DNA of 64,000 bases. Source: Tenodera sinensis (lineage: Eukaryota; Arthropoda; Insecta; Mantodea; Mantidae). The number at the start of each line of letters is the position of its first letter. Position 1 is the first letter of the stretch. Of this stretch, positions 1 through 9,452 are shown in pieces. The notes under the pieces are model-generated. The model ran no database searches. It saw nothing but the letters and a program-made list of their open reading frames with translations, and was not told the origin of the DNA. The stretch is taken from positions 55,417,839 to 55,481,838 of the forward strand of contig CM060974.1 of the NCBI GenBank assembly GCA_030765045.1, in the 5' to 3' direction. The position numbers and the translations under genes are program-made.

Positions 1-60
1 GCATCTGGCAATGAAACCATTAGCATTCGTGCTTTCCAATACTTTTGAACTGTAGTTTCT
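1..60 (-). repeat. 3' end of a CAA-tailed retroposon (fragment)
   Basis: The first bases, containing gcatctggcaatgaaacc, match the short insertion inside Gypsy-2 (13035-13079) and resemble the ends of the copies at 16263-16769, 17374-17868 and 21338-21409. In the minus orientation all of them run towards a CAA-type tail, so this is read as the tail region of a retroposon cut by the window edge. The similarity was judged by eye and the family is not identified. Confidence 0.45.
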
Positions 61-420
61 TCTGATCTTAATGCTTCACAGTTCTTCAAGTGGTCAAAAT
101 TTAATATCCCCATGTCAAGCTGATTTCAGAGAGTTTCACTCTACAAACAAGTCTTACTTCTCAGTCAAGAAATCAAAGACTCCTTCAATCGGAAAGAAGA
201 TAATGTATCAGTTTTTATTGATTTCCAAAGTACATATGATTCTATATGCAGAACAAAACCACTAAAGAAAGTAAAAAAAATTGGGATACAAGGTCCAATG
301 TTTTCATGGCTATGTCATTTCCTAACACAATGCTTTATTGCTACCAGATATGGAAGAAATATATCTAAATACAAACAAATACACCATGGCTTACCACAAG
401 GAGCAGTGCTCAGCACAACA
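61..420 (+). pseudogene. LINE-L fragment 1: reverse transcriptase N-terminal half
   Basis: From about 130 the plus strand reads as a non-LTR reverse transcriptase. It has an FIDFQSTYDSI block (catalytic motif A) around 215-245 and a HHGLPQGAVLS block around 385-415. The reading frame is broken and has no plausible start. It stops at 420, where an R element is inserted, and resumes at 1173. From family knowledge this is ORF2 of an I/Jockey-type LINE. The collinear continuation in five later fragments supports one original element spread over about 21 kb by later insertions. Confidence 0.75.
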
Positions 421-1172
421 CTTTTTACTTTCTCTACTGGTAAGTAGAGGAAGTACTGTATTCCACCCAAAAATTTGATGTCGAGATTTCACTGGAAATA
501 TATGTTTTGAGGCCCCCTGTATCCAAAAAAAAGCATTTTTAGAAAAAGGTCCGTGTGTGTGTCTGTGTGCCTGTGGACAGCATGACTCAAAAACGAAAAG
601 TTGGTTAAAAACCAAAGTTGGTATTTAAGTTTAATGTGTTTCAAGGATGCAACATGAAGATTTTGAAGAGAAGCAAAACACCAGCTCCACCCTAAACTAC
701 CCTTTACATGGAAAATTTTTTGAAAATTTGTATTTTCTTGAAAATGGCTCTAACGATTTTGATTAAAATGTCATATGTTTGAGATATTTTGATGACAAAT
801 GAAATGTATATCTTGAATTTTCTGGCTATAGCCCCTGTACATGTACTCAGGACGACTTTTGCATAACTGGTAAACTGTTCCTTGTTATGTGTGTGAGTTT
901 CAAAAAACTTAGAACTTTGGTGAAATGCAACAGCGTTGTTCATTTTTTTATATGTTAATCGTGCAAAGAGAACGGAATCTCAAAGGTCAAAAAGATTTGA
1001 CTGTCGCACAAAGCCTTCTGTATTTTAATATCTCCCTTGCACCTACAAGGACATAAGCAGTAAGATAATTTGTACGAATGTTTATCTTAACTAACATGGA
1101 GATATAGGAATAAGAATTTGTTAGAATGGTTAGTACAAGAGTAGAGAAAGTCATGTGAGTGCAACATGTCAG
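421..1172 (-). mobile_element. R element, dispersed about 0.75-0.9 kb repeat (minus copy)
   Basis: This block interrupts LINE-L: the flanks match an uninterrupted stretch near 25690-25710 of the second LINE-L copy. It starts with actttctctact and ends with agtagagaaagt followed by catgtgagtgcaaca, so its ends share a 12-base inverted motif. The same sequence occurs at 22186-23093 and twice in every 5S spacer unit to the right. There is no coding frame. A non-autonomous DNA transposon (MITE-like) fits best. The exact ends and target duplication are unclear because the flanks are T-rich. Confidence 0.65.
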
Positions 1173-1280
1173 ATTTTTAATATATTTATTAATGATCTGC
1201 CACAACAAACACAAGAATCAGGTGTGAAGTGTGCACTATTTGCTGATGACTTAGAAATGGGGACTTCAAAACTAAAAAGT
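1173..1280 (+). pseudogene. LINE-L fragment 2: reverse transcriptase motif C
   Basis: The fragment encodes CALFADDLEM, matching the second LINE-L copy at about 25763-25795 (ALFADDCVMW). The (F/Y)ADD block is the second catalytic aspartate motif of reverse transcriptase. It continues fragment 1 after the R element and is cut at 1280 by Gypsy-1. The last four bases, aagt, are the target duplicated by that insertion. Confidence 0.75.
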
Positions 1281-2058
1281 TGATACCGAAATTTAGATTT
1301 CCGATCGAATGGGCTTTTGAAAAAGACATGTTTTAATTTGATTGCCGGATGTGAGATTTGCGATAAGTGTTGAGTAGTAGCATAAATGGATAATATAGCG
1401 GGAAGTGTTGTAGGGTGAGCAAGATATGAGTAAATGATAGTCGTTAAATTTGTAGTATAAACGCATTATTGGTTTGAAATTAACGAGTCATGACGTCATA
1501 CCACATAGTTTAAAATACACGTTCGAAAGTCAGTTCTACCAACCTTAAAAGTCGCGCGATATATTTAATAAAATATAAAGTAAACATCGTTTAATCCTAA
1601 AAAGGTAATTATATATTCAAAATTCATAAAAGAACATGTTATAATAGAAAGGGACATTTCTAAATTGCGGGAAAAGAAAATAACATTTTGGATACGAGGC
1701 TTTCTTGGATGACGTCATGACATTCAAATTGGAAGCGAACGGTCTTCTTGGCGTGGGTAAGAGAGAAGCGTCTAGTCAGTACTCAACCAGAGAGCAGTAC
1801 GGGAGTTCGTGCAGTTCGTGCTGCGCAGATGTGATTGCGATGCTCCTACAGATACACATATAGAATCGGCATATCTCCCGAAAATATTTGAAATAAAGTA
1901 TATGAAAAGTTGTTCTTGGGTTGTCCTTTACACTCACGCAAACCCGAGATAAAGAGATTATGCTCAGCTAGCCGGAGACAACACACCGAACCACATCATC
2001 AACGACTTCAGCTTCAAATGGCTATCCAATAACTAGGAAGCAATATATTACAGCTTCA
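1281..2058 (+). repeat. Gypsy-1 5' LTR
   Basis: Begins TGATACCGAAAT and ends CAGCTTCA; the same 778 bp recurs at 8515-9292. It holds two palindromic TGACGTCA sites, a run of AT-rich sequence, and a polyadenylation signal AATAAA at 1892-1897. The tRNA primer site follows three bases after its end. Confidence 0.95.
1491..1717 (+). promoter_or_regulatory. Paired CRE palindromes in the Gypsy LTR
   Basis: TGACGTCA, the full palindromic cAMP-response/ATF-CREB site, occurs at 1491-1498 and 1710-1717. Both sites are kept in every LTR of the three Gypsy elements, although the LTRs differ elsewhere. An enhancer role is inferred from the known binding specificity of CREB/ATF factors; nothing in the sequence proves use. 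Confidence 0.55.
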
Positions 2059-2061
2059 AAT

Positions 2062-2076
2062 TGGCTTCCCAACGTG
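2062..2076 (+). promoter_or_regulatory. Primer-binding site of Gypsy-1, variant type
   Basis: TGGCTTCCCAACGTG lies three bases after the LTR. It matches the tRNA-Lys type site TGGCGCCCAACGTG of Gypsy-2 except at two bases. Gypsy-3 has the same variant, so it is inherited rather than a private mutation. Confidence 0.8.
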
Positions 2077-2261
2077 TGGCTTCGAAAGAATGGACCAAAC
2101 CCCAAGACGACCGAGCCAGCATCGAACCAGCAGACAAGAAGGTGCCCAGCGCGTCAACATCTGTGAAACGTGTAGTGAACAAGTTTAAGTGCAGTTAAAG
2201 TGAAATAGTGAAAATATTGAAAATTTTGGTGAGTAGAAAAACACATGTAAATAGCTTAGAA

Positions 2262-4271
2262 ATGGAAGACAGTGATAGTGAGTTTAGAGGTTTTGATAGT
2301 CCGGAAATTCAGGAAAGTATAAGTAGGATGGAAGAATTTAATCGGAATGTAATTGGTAGCAGAATATACCAAGAATTAGAAGATCAGAACGTTAGAGAAA
2401 CACCTAGAGGTAGTTCAGAAATGTTTAGTACTAATTCAGAAAGGCCAGTGATTATGTCAGAAATAGAGAATATGTTTCAAAAGATAATGAAAAAGATGAG
2501 TACAGAGTTAAGTCAAAAGATAATAGATGAAACTAGTAAAGAATTAAGAACAGTGAAAATGATGAGTACAGAGTTAAGTCAAAAGATAGATGAAACTAGT
2601 ATAGAGTTAGGACAGAAACTAGAGAAGGGACAACAGGAATTGGGAATGCAATTGGAAAATCAGAAGAGAGCTTTAGAAACCTTTAGGGAAGAAGTTAGGG
2701 AGGAAATTAATAAAGTCAGTAATGAAGTAAAAGAAAATAGAGAACAGGTTAAGGGAGAATTAGAGACAATAAGGCAAGAAGTAAAGAATTCTGAGAAGAA
2801 ATTAGGTCAACAAGTTAGTGAAAAATTAGATAAAGAAAGGGAAAGAGTAACATATAGTTTAGACAAACAAAGGGAAGAGGTAGTACAAAGGTTAGATAAA
2901 GACAGGGAAGAAATTAGAGAAGAGTTACAGGGGTGTAAAGTTAGAATGGAAAGATCTGATATAGAAAGTGAAAGGCAGGCTAGAAATTTGGAGGATGTTA
3001 CAGACCAAATAAAAGGAGTAGTGACAGAAATTACTCAGGTAAAAGAGGCCTTAGAAAATTTGAAATTAAATGAAAATGCATGTAATCACAACAATCTTAG
3101 TAATGAAGTTGCAAGAAACGAGGCGATACCAGGTGTATCAGCTGACATTTCGATGCAAAATAGGAGTAACAGTAATTCCCATTCTGATCTCGGAAATAGC
3201 TCAGGGATAGGTGACAATTCACATTTACATTGGCCTAACCATGTCTTAAATGAAATGACACCTCCAGTTTTTGAAAATGAAGATTCAGATGATCCTAAAG
3301 CCTTTTTAGAAGGGTTACAAGAGTACTTCACGGTGAAACGTATACCAGAGGAGTACAAGATGGTGATAGTAAGAAAATGCTTAAAGGGTAATGCTGCTAA
3401 TTGGCTAGGCCTTTCTATGGGTAACAATAATGACTACAGGACCTTTAGGAACATCTTTTTAACCAGATATTGGGGAGCTAGTAGGCAGGCTAATATAAGA
3501 GTTGAATTAAGCAATGGAAAATTTAATCCTAGATCGGAGGAATCCATGGTAAACTATTTTATGAGAATAGCGAGAAAATCGAAGATGTTGGACCCTCCCT
3601 TGGATGAAAAAGATCTAATAAATATAGTTACTCCACATTTTCCGGAAACACTTCAACATTACCTAATCATAGCCCGACCCGATAGCATTGCAGCTATGAT
3701 AGAATTATTATCAGCCTTAGAAGTCAATAAGCCAAAACACGCATTTGGAAATACATATGAAGGAAAAGAAACTGTCAATTCTTTCGGGCAAGGGGCACAG
3801 TATTATCAGAATAGAAGTGAGGTTAGGGAAAGATATAAAGGACCAGTACCAAGGATGGAATCATTCCGGTGGGAAAATCAAGGTAGATATAACCAGGAAG
3901 GGCATCACCAAAATAGAAATGGTAATCTAAGGGGAAGAAATATAAGGGTGAATTATATGAATACAAATAGATTTGATCGAGGTAGACGGGGCCGTTATTT
4001 TGGACATAGTAGAAATTCAAATGATGGGTATTGGACAAACGGAGATAATGAGTTTAGACCGAGGTCACCAAGACAGGGAGAAAGGTATTCTAGTGGACGA
4101 AATTCCCCTGAAAATGCGGAAATGGTCGAGGCCATTAACACGGTCAAAAACATGGTAGGAAGTAACCCCGATTTAATGCAGGAAAACAGAAGTAACAATT
4201 CGGGAAATAGTACAGGAGCCATACCTAAAAATCAGGGAAACGCCAGACCCGGTCAAACGCGCCTTCAGTGA
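2262..4271 (+). CDS. gag: Gypsy-1 Gag polyprotein
   Basis: Gag forms the virus-like particle that packages element RNA. The frame starts at the ATG at 2262; upstream in-frame codons lack an ATG and lie in the leader. The protein is 669 aa. Residues about 80-280 are a long charged coiled coil rich in repeated STELSQKIDE and REEV/REEI units. A capsid-like domain follows (about 325-510; PPVFENEDSDDPKAFLEGLQ, NAANWLGLSMG, RYWGASRQANI), as in Retrotrans_gag families. The C-terminus is RG/RN-rich without a CCHC zinc knuckle, so RNA binding probably relies on arginine-rich segments. The stop at 4269-4271 overlaps pol by about 40 bases and follows a -1 slippery site. The frame is intact and likely functional. 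Confidence 0.9.
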   Translation: MEDSDSEFRGFDSPEIQESISRMEEFNRNVIGSRIYQELEDQNVRETPRGSSEMFSTNSERPVIMSEIENMFQKIMKKMSTELSQKIIDETSKELRTVKMMSTELSQKIDETSIELGQKLEKGQQELGMQLENQKRALETFREEVREEINKVSNEVKENREQVKGELETIRQEVKNSEKKLGQQVSEKLDKERERVTYSLDKQREEVVQRLDKDREEIREELQGCKVRMERSDIESERQARNLEDVTDQIKGVVTEITQVKEALENLKLNENACNHNNLSNEVARNEAIPGVSADISMQNRSNSNSHSDLGNSSGIGDNSHLHWPNHVLNEMTPPVFENEDSDDPKAFLEGLQEYFTVKRIPEEYKMVIVRKCLKGNAANWLGLSMGNNNDYRTFRNIFLTRYWGASRQANIRVELSNGKFNPRSEESMVNYFMRIARKSKMLDPPLDEKDLINIVTPHFPETLQHYLIIARPDSIAAMIELLSALEVNKPKHAFGNTYEGKETVNSFGQGAQYYQNRSEVRERYKGPVPRMESFRWENQGRYNQEGHHQNRNGNLRGRNIRVNYMNTNRFDRGRRGRYFGHSRNSNDGYWTNGDNEFRPRSPRQGERYSSGRNSPENAEMVEAINTVKNMVGSNPDLMQENRSNNSGNSTGAIPKNQGNARPGQTRLQ

Positions 4272-6235
4272 GAACTGGGTATCATAGTAATGATTGTGAT
4301 AAGTACTCGGAAATAAATAGTCCTGGAAGGCAAATGATGATACAAAAGAAAAGAGAATGGAAAAATAGAATTGACGAAAACGAAACAGTAGGAGATCCAC
4401 CTAAAATCAAAATTGGAGTAAATGGAAAACAATACAATGCAATTATAGATACGGGATCAAATAGCACAGTATGCTCACAAAATTTTTATGATAATTTACA
4501 AAGCAGTGGCTTTAAAGTAATGTCTTTACCAGTTAATGGGATATATTGCTCGCTAGCTGTGGGAAAACGAAAAGAAAGAGTAAAATTTCAAGCAATGATA
4601 AATATTGAAATAAATGGGAGAATACTTGGAATTTTATTTCTGATTGTAGGAAGACTTGTGACAGATATTATAATAGGTTGTGATTGTCTTTATGCCTGGG
4701 AAGCTGTGGTGAATTTTAAAAACATGATTCTAGAAATGAAAGTTGAAGATAAGACCATTATAGTGCCTTTTGTGGAAGATAGTAGTTCAGAAACTATTGT
4801 AAGAGAAAAAGAGGAAGAAGAAATCCAAGGGGATACGTTCTTTGTAGAATATGTTAAAGTAGGAGCTATGGAATTAACTGAAGTAAATGTCAAAGAGTAC
4901 ATTGTCGATAATAAAGAAAATGTAGAATGGGATAAAAATGATTTCATAGACAATTTGAGGGTTTCTGATGCAACTAGGTACTATGATAGGGAGAGTAGTG
5001 AAGACTTAGAAGAATTGTTGAGGAAAAAAGTAACTCAGGCTGATCAACTAAATGAACAACAGAGGGATAAACTGTTTGAAATATTAATCCGAAATAAAGA
5101 AGTATTCTCTGAGAAACCTGGTAAATGTAATATTTATACTCATTCGTTTGAGATGATACCCATCAAACCTTTTACACATAAAGCGAGAGCTATCCCTAGT
5201 ACAATAAGAGAAGAGGTAGATGCAGTTATAAAGTCAATGTTAGAAGATGAGGTTATTGAGATTTCGAATTCAGAGTTTGTGAATCCCCTATGTATTGTAA
5301 ATAAGGCCAATGGAAAGATTAGGGTGACATTAGACGCGAGAAAACTAAATCAACATTGTAAACCTGATAGATTTAGACCAGAAAGTGTAGAGGTAATATT
5401 GAACAAATTGCAGAAGGGCAAAATTTTTTCTACTCTAGATCTTACAGCATCTTTTTGGCAGATCCCACTTAGAGAAGATTTAAGAAAATATACAGCGTTT
5501 TTACATTCAGGAATATTATATCAGTTTCGAGTTTGTGCCTTTGGTATGAATACCAGTGGTAGTGCACTATTAAGAGCTTTGTATGAAATTTTTGGAGAAA
5601 CCATAAAGAAATTTGTAGCTCAGTATGTGGATGATTTTGTGATTTTCTCAGAAAATATAGAGGATCATTTAAATCATATCAATTATGTGCTTAGTCAGTT
5701 AAAGAAAGCAAACATGACAATAAAGCCAAGTAAAACTGCATTCTTTGTGAAACAGACAGAATTTTTAGGTTATGTTATTTCAAATGAGGGAATCAGGCCT
5801 AATCCCGACAGAATTGAAAGCATAAATAAAATACCAGCTCCTAAAAATATAAAACAATTGAGAAGATTTCTTGGTATCCTAAATTATCAGTCAAGATTTA
5901 TCCTAGAATATGCAACCGTAGTAGCCCCATTAAGACAACTTTTGAGAAAAGATGTAAAATGGCAATGGTCATCAGTAGAACAAGAATCTTTTGAAAAGGT
6001 AAAAACATTGTTTGCAGCGTCAATTTTATTGGAAAAACCTAGGGAAGATCTCCCCTACATAATTTATACAGATGCTTCAGGACTAGGTTATGGTAGTGTC
6101 ATATTACAAAAAGATGAGGAAGGAAAAGATCACCTCATTGCTGTAGCTTCAAGGGGGCTTTCAAGGACTGAATCACAGGCTTGCACTACAGAAAAAAGAA
6201 ATAGCAGCTATTTACTTTGCACTTGTAAAATTTAA
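4229..6235 (+). CDS. pol: Gypsy-1 Pol, first part: protease, reverse transcriptase, start of RNase H
   Basis: The frame opens at 4229 in -1 phase to gag and has no ATG near its beginning. Protease comes first, with the active site IIDTGSNSTVCS at about 4441-4476. Reverse transcriptase follows: VTLDARKLNQHCKP near 5325, STLDLTASFWQIPL (motif A), CAFGMNTSG, the catalytic YVDD at about 5623-5634, and FLGYVISNEG. RNase H starts with YTDASGLGYGSVIL near 6065 and TESQACTTEK. The frame then runs off at 6192-6197, where a run of six A's shifts translation to a stop at 6233-6235. The remaining RNase H and integrase lie in the next frame. This could be a real inactivating insertion or a homopolymer sequencing error. 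Confidence 0.9.
   Translation, partial: KSGKRQTRSNAPSVRTGYHSNDCDKYSEINSPGRQMMIQKKREWKNRIDENETVGDPPKIKIGVNGKQYNAIIDTGSNSTVCSQNFYDNLQSSGFKVMSLPVNGIYCSLAVGKRKERVKFQAMINIEINGRILGILFLIVGRLVTDIIIGCDCLYAWEAVVNFKNMILEMKVEDKTIIVPFVEDSSSETIVREKEEEEIQGDTFFVEYVKVGAMELTEVNVKEYIVDNKENVEWDKNDFIDNLRVSDATRYYDRESSEDLEELLRKKVTQADQLNEQQRDKLFEILIRNKEVFSEKPGKCNIYTHSFEMIPIKPFTHKARAIPSTIREEVDAVIKSMLEDEVIEISNSEFVNPLCIVNKANGKIRVTLDARKLNQHCKPDRFRPESVEVILNKLQKGKIFSTLDLTASFWQIPLREDLRKYTAFLHSGILYQFRVCAFGMNTSGSALLRALYEIFGETIKKFVAQYVDDFVIFSENIEDHLNHINYVLSQLKKANMTIKPSKTAFFVKQTEFLGYVISNEGIRPNPDRIESINKIPAPKNIKQLRRFLGILNYQSRFILEYATVVAPLRQLLRKDVKWQWSSVEQESFEKVKTLFAASILLEKPREDLPYIIYTDASGLGYGSVILQKDEEGKDHLIAVASRGLSRTESQACTTEKRNSSYLLCTCKI
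4235..4280 (+). promoter_or_regulatory. -1 ribosomal frameshift signal between gag and pol
   Basis: GGGAAAC at 4235-4241 is a canonical X XXY YYZ slippery heptamer and sits in the gag zero frame as G GGA AAC. A -1 slip enters exactly the frame that encodes pol. Five bases downstream, ACCCGG (4247-4252) can pair with CTGGGT (4275-4280), giving a six-pair stem with one G-U. Pol has no ATG near its beginning, which fits translation by frameshifting. The heptamer and both stem arms are unchanged in Gypsy-2 and Gypsy-3. Confidence 0.8.
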
Positions 6236-7742
6236 GCAATATGTATATAACAACCCAGTAATAGTTTACACAGATCATGTTAGTTTGGCATTTATGAACT
6301 CTTGCAAACTCACAAGCACACGTATTTCTAGATATATCCATGAGATCACATCCCATAACATAGAAATCAGACACATAGCAGGAAGTCAAAATATTTTTAG
6401 TGATTTGTTATCAAGGATGAAAACCAATTATACAATACCAGATACAATTAGTGACAACAAACATGATGTAACCATACTATATTTCAAAACCTTAGAAGGG
6501 ACTCAATTAGCTAAAGAATTTCGAAATTTGGAACAATTACAGACAGAGGACGATGAACTTAGGAAATTGAAAGAAAAGGCACAACCAATCACAGAAAATC
6601 TAAAAGATAATATAGGTATTTATGAGGGAAAAATCTATAAATTTCATGGAAGAATTGAACCTAAATGGAAAGTAATGGTACCAAAAGCTTTACAAGAGAA
6701 ACTTATACTTGCTTATCACAAAACATTAGCTCATACAGGTAGTGAAAAGCTAATCATGGTAATTAGTGACCATTTTTATATAAAACATTTGGCAAAGAAA
6801 GTGAGAAAAATATGTTCAAGCTGTGATTTATGTCAAAGGGCCAAACCATTTAATATCAAATTTGATATAGAACCTCAGACAATCATAAGAGAAGGGAAAA
6901 ATGTACTAGTTACTGCTGATGCACATGGGGAGCTACCAGTAGGACAATTTGGATGTAGATATATGTTTGTTCTTCATGATGTTTTTAGTAAATTTATTAA
7001 AATTTATCCTGTTAGGAATATCAGCAGCAAAACATGTGTAGGAAAGATAATAAAAGATTATGTGCCTAAATATGGCAAGATTCAGGCAATCTTAACAGAC
7101 AATGCTACAGTTCATCGGAGCAAAATCTTTAAAGAAACCCTAGAAAATCATGAGATAAAATTATATCATTGTTCCTCATACTTTCCATCAGGGAATCCAA
7201 CAGAACGTGTCCTCCGAGATATAGGAATTTATTTACGTGTACTTACACATCATAATCACAAGGATTGGGTGAAATATTGTCCATTGATAGAAAAGATTAT
7301 CAATCACACCATTAATGTAACTACTGGGTTTGCACCAATAAAATTAATGTTAGGAATTGAACCAGAACCAATATTGATCGGGGTACCAAAAACACTGAAA
7401 ATTAATGACATTCAGTTAAGTGAAGAAGAAAGAGCGAAAATTGCTTTTGAACGAATCAAGAAAAAGGCAGAGAAGCGAAAATTAAAGAAAAAGAGTAGAA
7501 AACATAAATGGGAACCTAAGATAGGCGATTGGGTACTAGTTAAAGACCATAAGTTATCAAGTGCATTGCGAGGTAGGAACAAAAGGATGGAATTGTTATA
7601 TAAAGGTCCTGCAGAAATTATATCCAAATTTGGTTATCATACCTATGAATTAAAAGATGTTAAAAATGAAAAATGTCTGGGAAGATGGCATAAACAACTC
7701 CTTCGACCATACAAGAAACCGTGTGGTGCCTTGGAACCTTGA
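6198..7742 (+). CDS. pol: Gypsy-1 Pol, second part: end of RNase H and integrase
   Basis: This continues pol in a different frame after the A-run at 6192-6197. It begins with the end of RNase H (VYTDHVSLAFMNS, then HIAGSQNIFSDLLSR). Integrase follows with an HHCC zinc domain (HKTLAHTG ... CSSCDLCQ at about 6718-6835) and a DDE core: the first D in VTADAHGELP, the second in ILTDNATVHR, and the E in SGNPTERVLR near 7190-7215. The C-terminal part is basic (KKKAEKRKLKKKSRKHKW), then GDWVLVKDHKLSSALRGR and a conserved YKGPAEII block, typical of gypsy integrase tails. It ends at 7740-7742 with no overlapping env frame. Confidence 0.9.
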   Translation, partial: EIAAIYFALVKFKQYVYNNPVIVYTDHVSLAFMNSCKLTSTRISRYIHEITSHNIEIRHIAGSQNIFSDLLSRMKTNYTIPDTISDNKHDVTILYFKTLEGTQLAKEFRNLEQLQTEDDELRKLKEKAQPITENLKDNIGIYEGKIYKFHGRIEPKWKVMVPKALQEKLILAYHKTLAHTGSEKLIMVISDHFYIKHLAKKVRKICSSCDLCQRAKPFNIKFDIEPQTIIREGKNVLVTADAHGELPVGQFGCRYMFVLHDVFSKFIKIYPVRNISSKTCVGKIIKDYVPKYGKIQAILTDNATVHRSKIFKETLENHEIKLYHCSSYFPSGNPTERVLRDIGIYLRVLTHHNHKDWVKYCPLIEKIINHTINVTTGFAPIKLMLGIEPEPILIGVPKTLKINDIQLSEEERAKIAFERIKKKAEKRKLKKKSRKHKWEPKIGDWVLVKDHKLSSALRGRNKRMELLYKGPAEIISKFGYHTYELKDVKNEKCLGRWHKQLLRPYKKPCGALEP

Positions 7743-8501
7743 TTTAATGTAAAAGAAAAATTGGAAGTGTCATTTGTCTATTGGCGCCCAATCAGCTTTG
7801 AGATAAAATGTAAATGTTAGCTTACTTGAAAATCATATATTGGTCAGGTACTTACATATTCATGAAAAATGCAGAATGTGAATTGCTATCTACTACCAAG
7901 AGCTTAAAAATATATTGTATAGAGCTCACAATAACAGCTTCAGAAAGATTGTTAAAATGTTCATCTCCGCATAGAGAGAAAACAGAATATTTACTTTGTA
8001 AACATTTGTTAAAATATTTAGATGTATAGATAGTTATCACAGCAAGACAAAGAAAGAACTTGTCTAAAGAGTGCAATGGATTTATATAAATATATGTACA
8101 TTTTAGTGCTTAAAGGATATAGTACAGATATGTGTTACAATAACAAAAGTGAAAAATCACAGTGCAAGTGATAGTGAGAGCGAAGTGAGCAAACATGAAC
8201 TAAAAGAAGGAAGTATAAAGAAAGACTCTTGAAATTTAACCTTTATATAAAAGCTTCACAGAAGAAACCATAACATATTGTAATTAGTATTTAAGGATTA
8301 ATGTTTAGTCAAGTATATAATTGTTTGTCATGTTAAATAGATTAATGAGAAAATGTGTTAATAACCAATTTCAAAAACAGTGTAATTGAAAATTGTATAT
8401 AATGGGAGTGTTGCCGATTATTCAAAATACAGGAGTAATTTTTAATTTTTCTTTCGGGCAAGACATTTACATTATTTTATTATGAAATAATAAAATAATA
8501 T
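7743..8501 (+). other. Gypsy-1 3' non-coding region with a small open frame
   Basis: About 760 bp separate pol from the 3' LTR. A 71-codon frame at 7814-8029 is kept in Gypsy-2 but is altered in Gypsy-3 (equivalent around 28831-29037). Its product shows no recognisable domain and no clear hydrophobic signal. I treat the stretch as untranslated RNA, possibly with packaging signals, and found no env remnant. Confidence 0.5.
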
Positions 8502-8514
8502 AAATGGGGGCATT
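8502..8514 (+). promoter_or_regulatory. Polypurine tract of Gypsy-1
   Basis: AAATGGGGGCATT directly precedes the 3' LTR. It is the expected primer for plus-strand DNA synthesis and is unchanged in Gypsy-2 (about 14903-14915) and Gypsy-3 (28382-28394). Confidence 0.8.
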
Positions 8515-9292
8515 TGATACCGAAATTTAGATTTCCGATCGAATGGGCTTTTGAAAAAGACATGTTTTAATTTGATTGCCGGATGTGAGATTTGCGATAA
8601 GTGTTGAGTAGTAGCATAAATGGATAATATAGCGGGAAGTGTTGTAGGGTGAGCAAGATATGAGTAAATGATAGTCGTTAAATTTGTAGTATAAACGCAT
8701 TATTGGTTTGAAATTAACGAGTCATGACGTCATACCACATAGTTTAAAATACACGTTCGAAAGTCAGTTCTACCAACCTTAAAAGTCGCGCGATATATTT
8801 AATAAAATATAAAGTAAACATCGTTTAATCCTAAAAAGGTAATTATATATTCAAAATTCATAAAAGAACATGTTATAATAGAAAGGGACATTTCTAAATT
8901 GCGGGAAAAGAAAATAACATTTTGGATACGAGGCTTTCTTGGATGACGTCATGACATTCAAATTGGAAGCGAACGGTCTTCTTGGCGTGGGTAAGAGAGA
9001 AGCGTCTAGTCAGTACTCAACCAGAGAGCAGTACGGGAGTTCGTGCAGTTCGTGCTGCGCAGATGTGATTGCGATGCTCCTACAGATACACATATAGAAT
9101 CGGCATATCTCCCGAAAATATTTGAAATAAAGTATATGAAAAGTTGTTCTTGGGTTGTCCTTTACACTCATGCAAACCCGAGATAAAGAGATTATGCTCA
9201 GCTAGCCGGAGACAACACACCGAACCACATCATCAACGACTTCAGCTTCAAATGGCTATCCAATAACTAGGAAGCAATATATTACAGCTTCA
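8515..9292 (+). repeat. Gypsy-1 3' LTR
   Basis: 778 bp, nearly identical to 1281-2058. It is followed by aagt (9293-9296), the target duplication, and then by LINE-L sequence that continues fragment 2. Confidence 0.95.
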
Positions 9293-9452
9293 AAGTAAAA
9301 GTGCAGAACTAGAAAAAACCATGCAACAATCCTTTACCGACTTACAAAAGTGGACCAAAGAAAATTTAGTGACTGTTAATACAACAAAATCAAACTACCA
9401 AATCTTTTCACTAAGAAAAAAAAAACACTAAAAATAAAATTAAATTTTGAGG
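9293..9452 (+). pseudogene. LINE-L fragment 3
   Basis: Continues the reverse transcriptase region after motif C. It matches 25823-25965 of the second LINE-L copy (for example gcagaactagaaaaaacc and caaaagtggaccaaag). It is bounded by the aagt duplication of Gypsy-1 on the left and the gagg duplication of Gypsy-2 (9449-9452) on the right. Confidence 0.8.

Larger units (their letters stand above)
1281..9292 (+). mobile_element. Gypsy-1: near-complete Ty3/gypsy LTR retrotransposon
   Basis: The element is 8,012 bp with 778-bp LTRs at both ends (TG...CA), a 4-bp target duplication aagt (1277-1280 and 9293-9296), a primer-binding site, gag, pol and a purine-rich tract. Gene order PR-RT-RNaseH-IN places it in Ty3/gypsy (Metaviridae). 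No envelope gene is visible between pol and the 3' LTR. The two LTRs differ by very few bases (one clear C/T difference at about 1937 versus 9171), so the insertion is recent. The coding part is damaged by one apparent extra A in a homopolymer at 6192-6197. It is the only copy here with complete RT and integrase domains. Confidence 0.95.

Noticed and set aside
7814..8029. 71-aa frame as an envelope or accessory gene of Gypsy-1
   Set aside because: It has no signal peptide, transmembrane pattern or known motif, and the frame is not kept in Gypsy-3. Left as non-coding.
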